From assembly GCA_028678815.1 (NCBI GenBank), contig JAJRCS010000073.1, positions 1 to 6,629 of the forward strand: a DNA stretch of 6,629 bases. The letters are read 5' to 3'. This DNA comes from Methanomicrobiales archaeon. Its GTDB lineage: Archaea > Halobacteriota > Methanomicrobia > Methanomicrobiales > JACTUA01. The notes under the pieces are model-generated. The model was given only the letters and a program-made list of their open reading frames with translations. It was not told the DNA's origin and ran no database searches. A program made the translations under genes and the position numbers. Positions 5,967 through 6,629 of this stretch are shown here, one piece after another; the first letter of the stretch is position 1, and the number at the start of each line of letters is the position of its first letter.

Positions 5967-5995
5967 GATGCCCCCTCCTTTCCGTCGGGGGCATC
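5967..5995 (+). repeat. Secondary hairpin 4, largest stem
   Basis: GATGCCCCC (5967-5975) and GGGGGCATC (5987-5995) form a perfect 9-bp stem around an 11-nt pyrimidine-rich loop. It is the last structure before the promoter of the next gene and the best candidate for a transcript boundary, although no long U tract follows. Confidence 0.75.
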
Positions 5996-6003
5996 TCCTA
6001 AAG

Positions 6004-6013
6004 GTTAATATAA
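6004..6013 (+). promoter_or_regulatory. TATA-box promoter for the downstream gene
   Basis: GTTAATATAA stands out in a GC-rich setting. Its centre lies about 29 bp before the ATG at 6038, and purine-rich AAAGG just upstream fits a BRE. That spacing puts the transcription start at or a few bases before the ATG. No Shine-Dalgarno sequence precedes the ATG, so the mRNA is probably leaderless. Confidence 0.7.
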
Positions 6014-6037
6014 CATCCCCCGAATATTACTAGCTGG

Positions 6038-6629
6038 ATGCAGGAAGAGCAGCTCGCCGGCCTTCCCCCCGATGAGAGGCTGAAGAAGGTCCGGGCCGAG
6101 TTCCTGGAATACATCGACAAGAATATCGGTGAGATCTCCCAGACCCTCCCCGTCTTTTACGCCCACATCGTCACCATGCTGAACGACTCCTTCCCGGGCC
6201 TCAAGGAGGAGACGTACGACGAGTTCATCGACGCCCTCACCTACCGGATCTTCTCGGCCGCCCGGCAGGGGAAGAACCTCCCCTTCGTCGAGAAGGTCTG
6301 TGCCAACGCCCTCCGGGCGAAGAAGGGCCCGAGGGCGAAGCAGGCAACGGATATCATCGCCGGGATCGAGCTCCTCAAGAGCGAGGAGTACGGCCAGGCG
6401 GCCAGGTACCTGAAGTCCTACAGCCACCTGGACGCCACCCTCGGGGCCTCGGTGGCCTACAGCTACTACATGCTCTCCATGAAGGAGCTCGCCACCCTCA
6501 AGGAGAAGGCCTTCCGGATCGACGAGAAGGAGCAGAGGCCGAACCAGTACGAGCTCCTTGCCCGGGAGGAGATGCTCCGGCTCGCCAACTCGAGGCCACC
6601 CGTGAACGCCCTGAAGGAGCTCCGGAACC
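6038..6629 (+). CDS. Unrecognised soluble helical protein, possibly TPR-like (3'-truncated by window edge)
   Basis: An open frame of 197 codons from ATG 6038 to the window end with no stop, so the gene continues beyond the window. The codon pattern (strong G/C at third positions) matches the neighbouring real genes. The product has no membrane segment or signal peptide and looks all-helical and charged. Residues about 103-147 (ATDIIAGIELLKSEEYGQAA, then RYLKSYSHLDATLGASVAYS and YYML) resemble a TPR-type helix pair: a small-residue/Leu pattern, a Tyr-Gly-Gln-Ala-Ala turn, then an amphipathic helix. Residues 10-80 form a separate N-terminal helical region. I do not recognise the family. It has its own promoter and is separated from ABCE1 by the hairpin array, so it is not clearly part of the ribosome-rescue group. 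The start is supported by the TATA spacing. Confidence 0.75.
   Translation, partial: MQEEQLAGLPPDERLKKVRAEFLEYIDKNIGEISQTLPVFYAHIVTMLNDSFPGLKEETYDEFIDALTYRIFSAARQGKNLPFVEKVCANALRAKKGPRAKQATDIIAGIELLKSEEYGQAARYLKSYSHLDATLGASVAYSYYMLSMKELATLKEKAFRIDEKEQRPNQYELLAREEMLRLANSRPPVNALKELRN

Larger units (their letters stand above)
5795..5995 (+). repeat. Tandem array of alternating hairpins after ABCE1 (four units of about 50 bp)
   Basis: Four copies of a 26-nt element, roughly TCGAAAGGCTGATGCCTTTC plus TCGAT, begin 51, 50 and 49 bp apart. Each is followed by a second, sequence-variable element that in three of four cases forms its own perfect stem. The first unit starts inside the ABCE1 coding end. 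The layout recalls bacterial interspersed mosaic (REP-like) elements, but it is tandem and tied to a stop codon. It could act at the RNA level as a 3' end, stability or regulatory structure. It fills most of the 231-bp gap between ABCE1 and the next gene; I find no gene there. Confidence 0.85.

Noticed and set aside
5947..5970. CTGATG in the repeat as box C/D of a guide RNA
   Set aside because: The RTGATGA and CTGA boxes are not present at the spacing of a C/D RNA, and the triplets fall within the loop of a simple hairpin.
5795..5995. Regular repeat-spacer layout resembling a small CRISPR array
   Set aside because: The repeats differ among copies and overlap the ABCE1 coding end, and the spacers are themselves palindromic and about 24-32 nt. 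No cas gene is in the window.

Overview
The window looks like chromosomal DNA of a GC-rich methanogenic archaeon, most likely in or near the Methanomicrobiales. The evidence is an archaeal-type aPelota, an archaeal NEMF/Rqc2-type RqcH, an archaeal ABCE1, a three-helix EMC6-like membrane protein, GGTGA-type ribosome binding sites and TATA-box promoters placed for leaderless mRNAs. The lineage is inferred from protein flavour and composition, not from a search.

Layout. Positions 2-427 (+) hold the 3' end of a contractile tail sheath gene, from a phage or an extracellular contractile injection system. It is followed by a strong ribosome binding site and an ATG (472) that lead straight into the 3' end of the next, convergent gene. 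Positions 483-1511 (-) encode aPelota and 1662-3554 (-) encode RqcH/NEMF. A 58-bp AT-richer divergent promoter region (3555-3612) separates these from a plus-strand pair: a small EMC6-like membrane protein (3613-4026) and ABCE1/Rli1 (4034-5806), 7 bp apart. Positions 5807-6037 contain no gene. They hold a roughly 50-bp tandem array of alternating hairpins that begins inside the last codons of ABCE1, then a TATA-box promoter for an unrecognised, TPR-like soluble protein (6038 to the window end, truncated).

How the genes work together. aPelota recognises stalled ribosomes and, with ABCE1, splits them. RqcH binds the 50S subunit that still carries peptidyl-tRNA and can extend or tag the nascent chain. 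The EMC6-like protein is co-transcribed with ABCE1 and resembles a subunit of the eukaryotic membrane-protein insertase. The central 5.3 kb therefore reads as a ribosome rescue, recycling and nascent-chain quality-control locus with a membrane-insertion component.

Most unusual points. (1) The hairpin array after ABCE1: the main hairpin recurs four times at 49-51 bp spacing, shows compensatory base changes, and always carries a stop triplet in its loop, the first being the real ABCE1 stop. (2) RqcH has Gln-Arg where the family has its functional Asp-Arg. (3) ABCE1 has an atypical Walker B/D-loop in its first ATPase site only. (4) There is an abrupt junction between the sheath gene and the pelota 3' end. 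Many long antisense reading frames in the window are by-products of very high GC3 and are not annotated.
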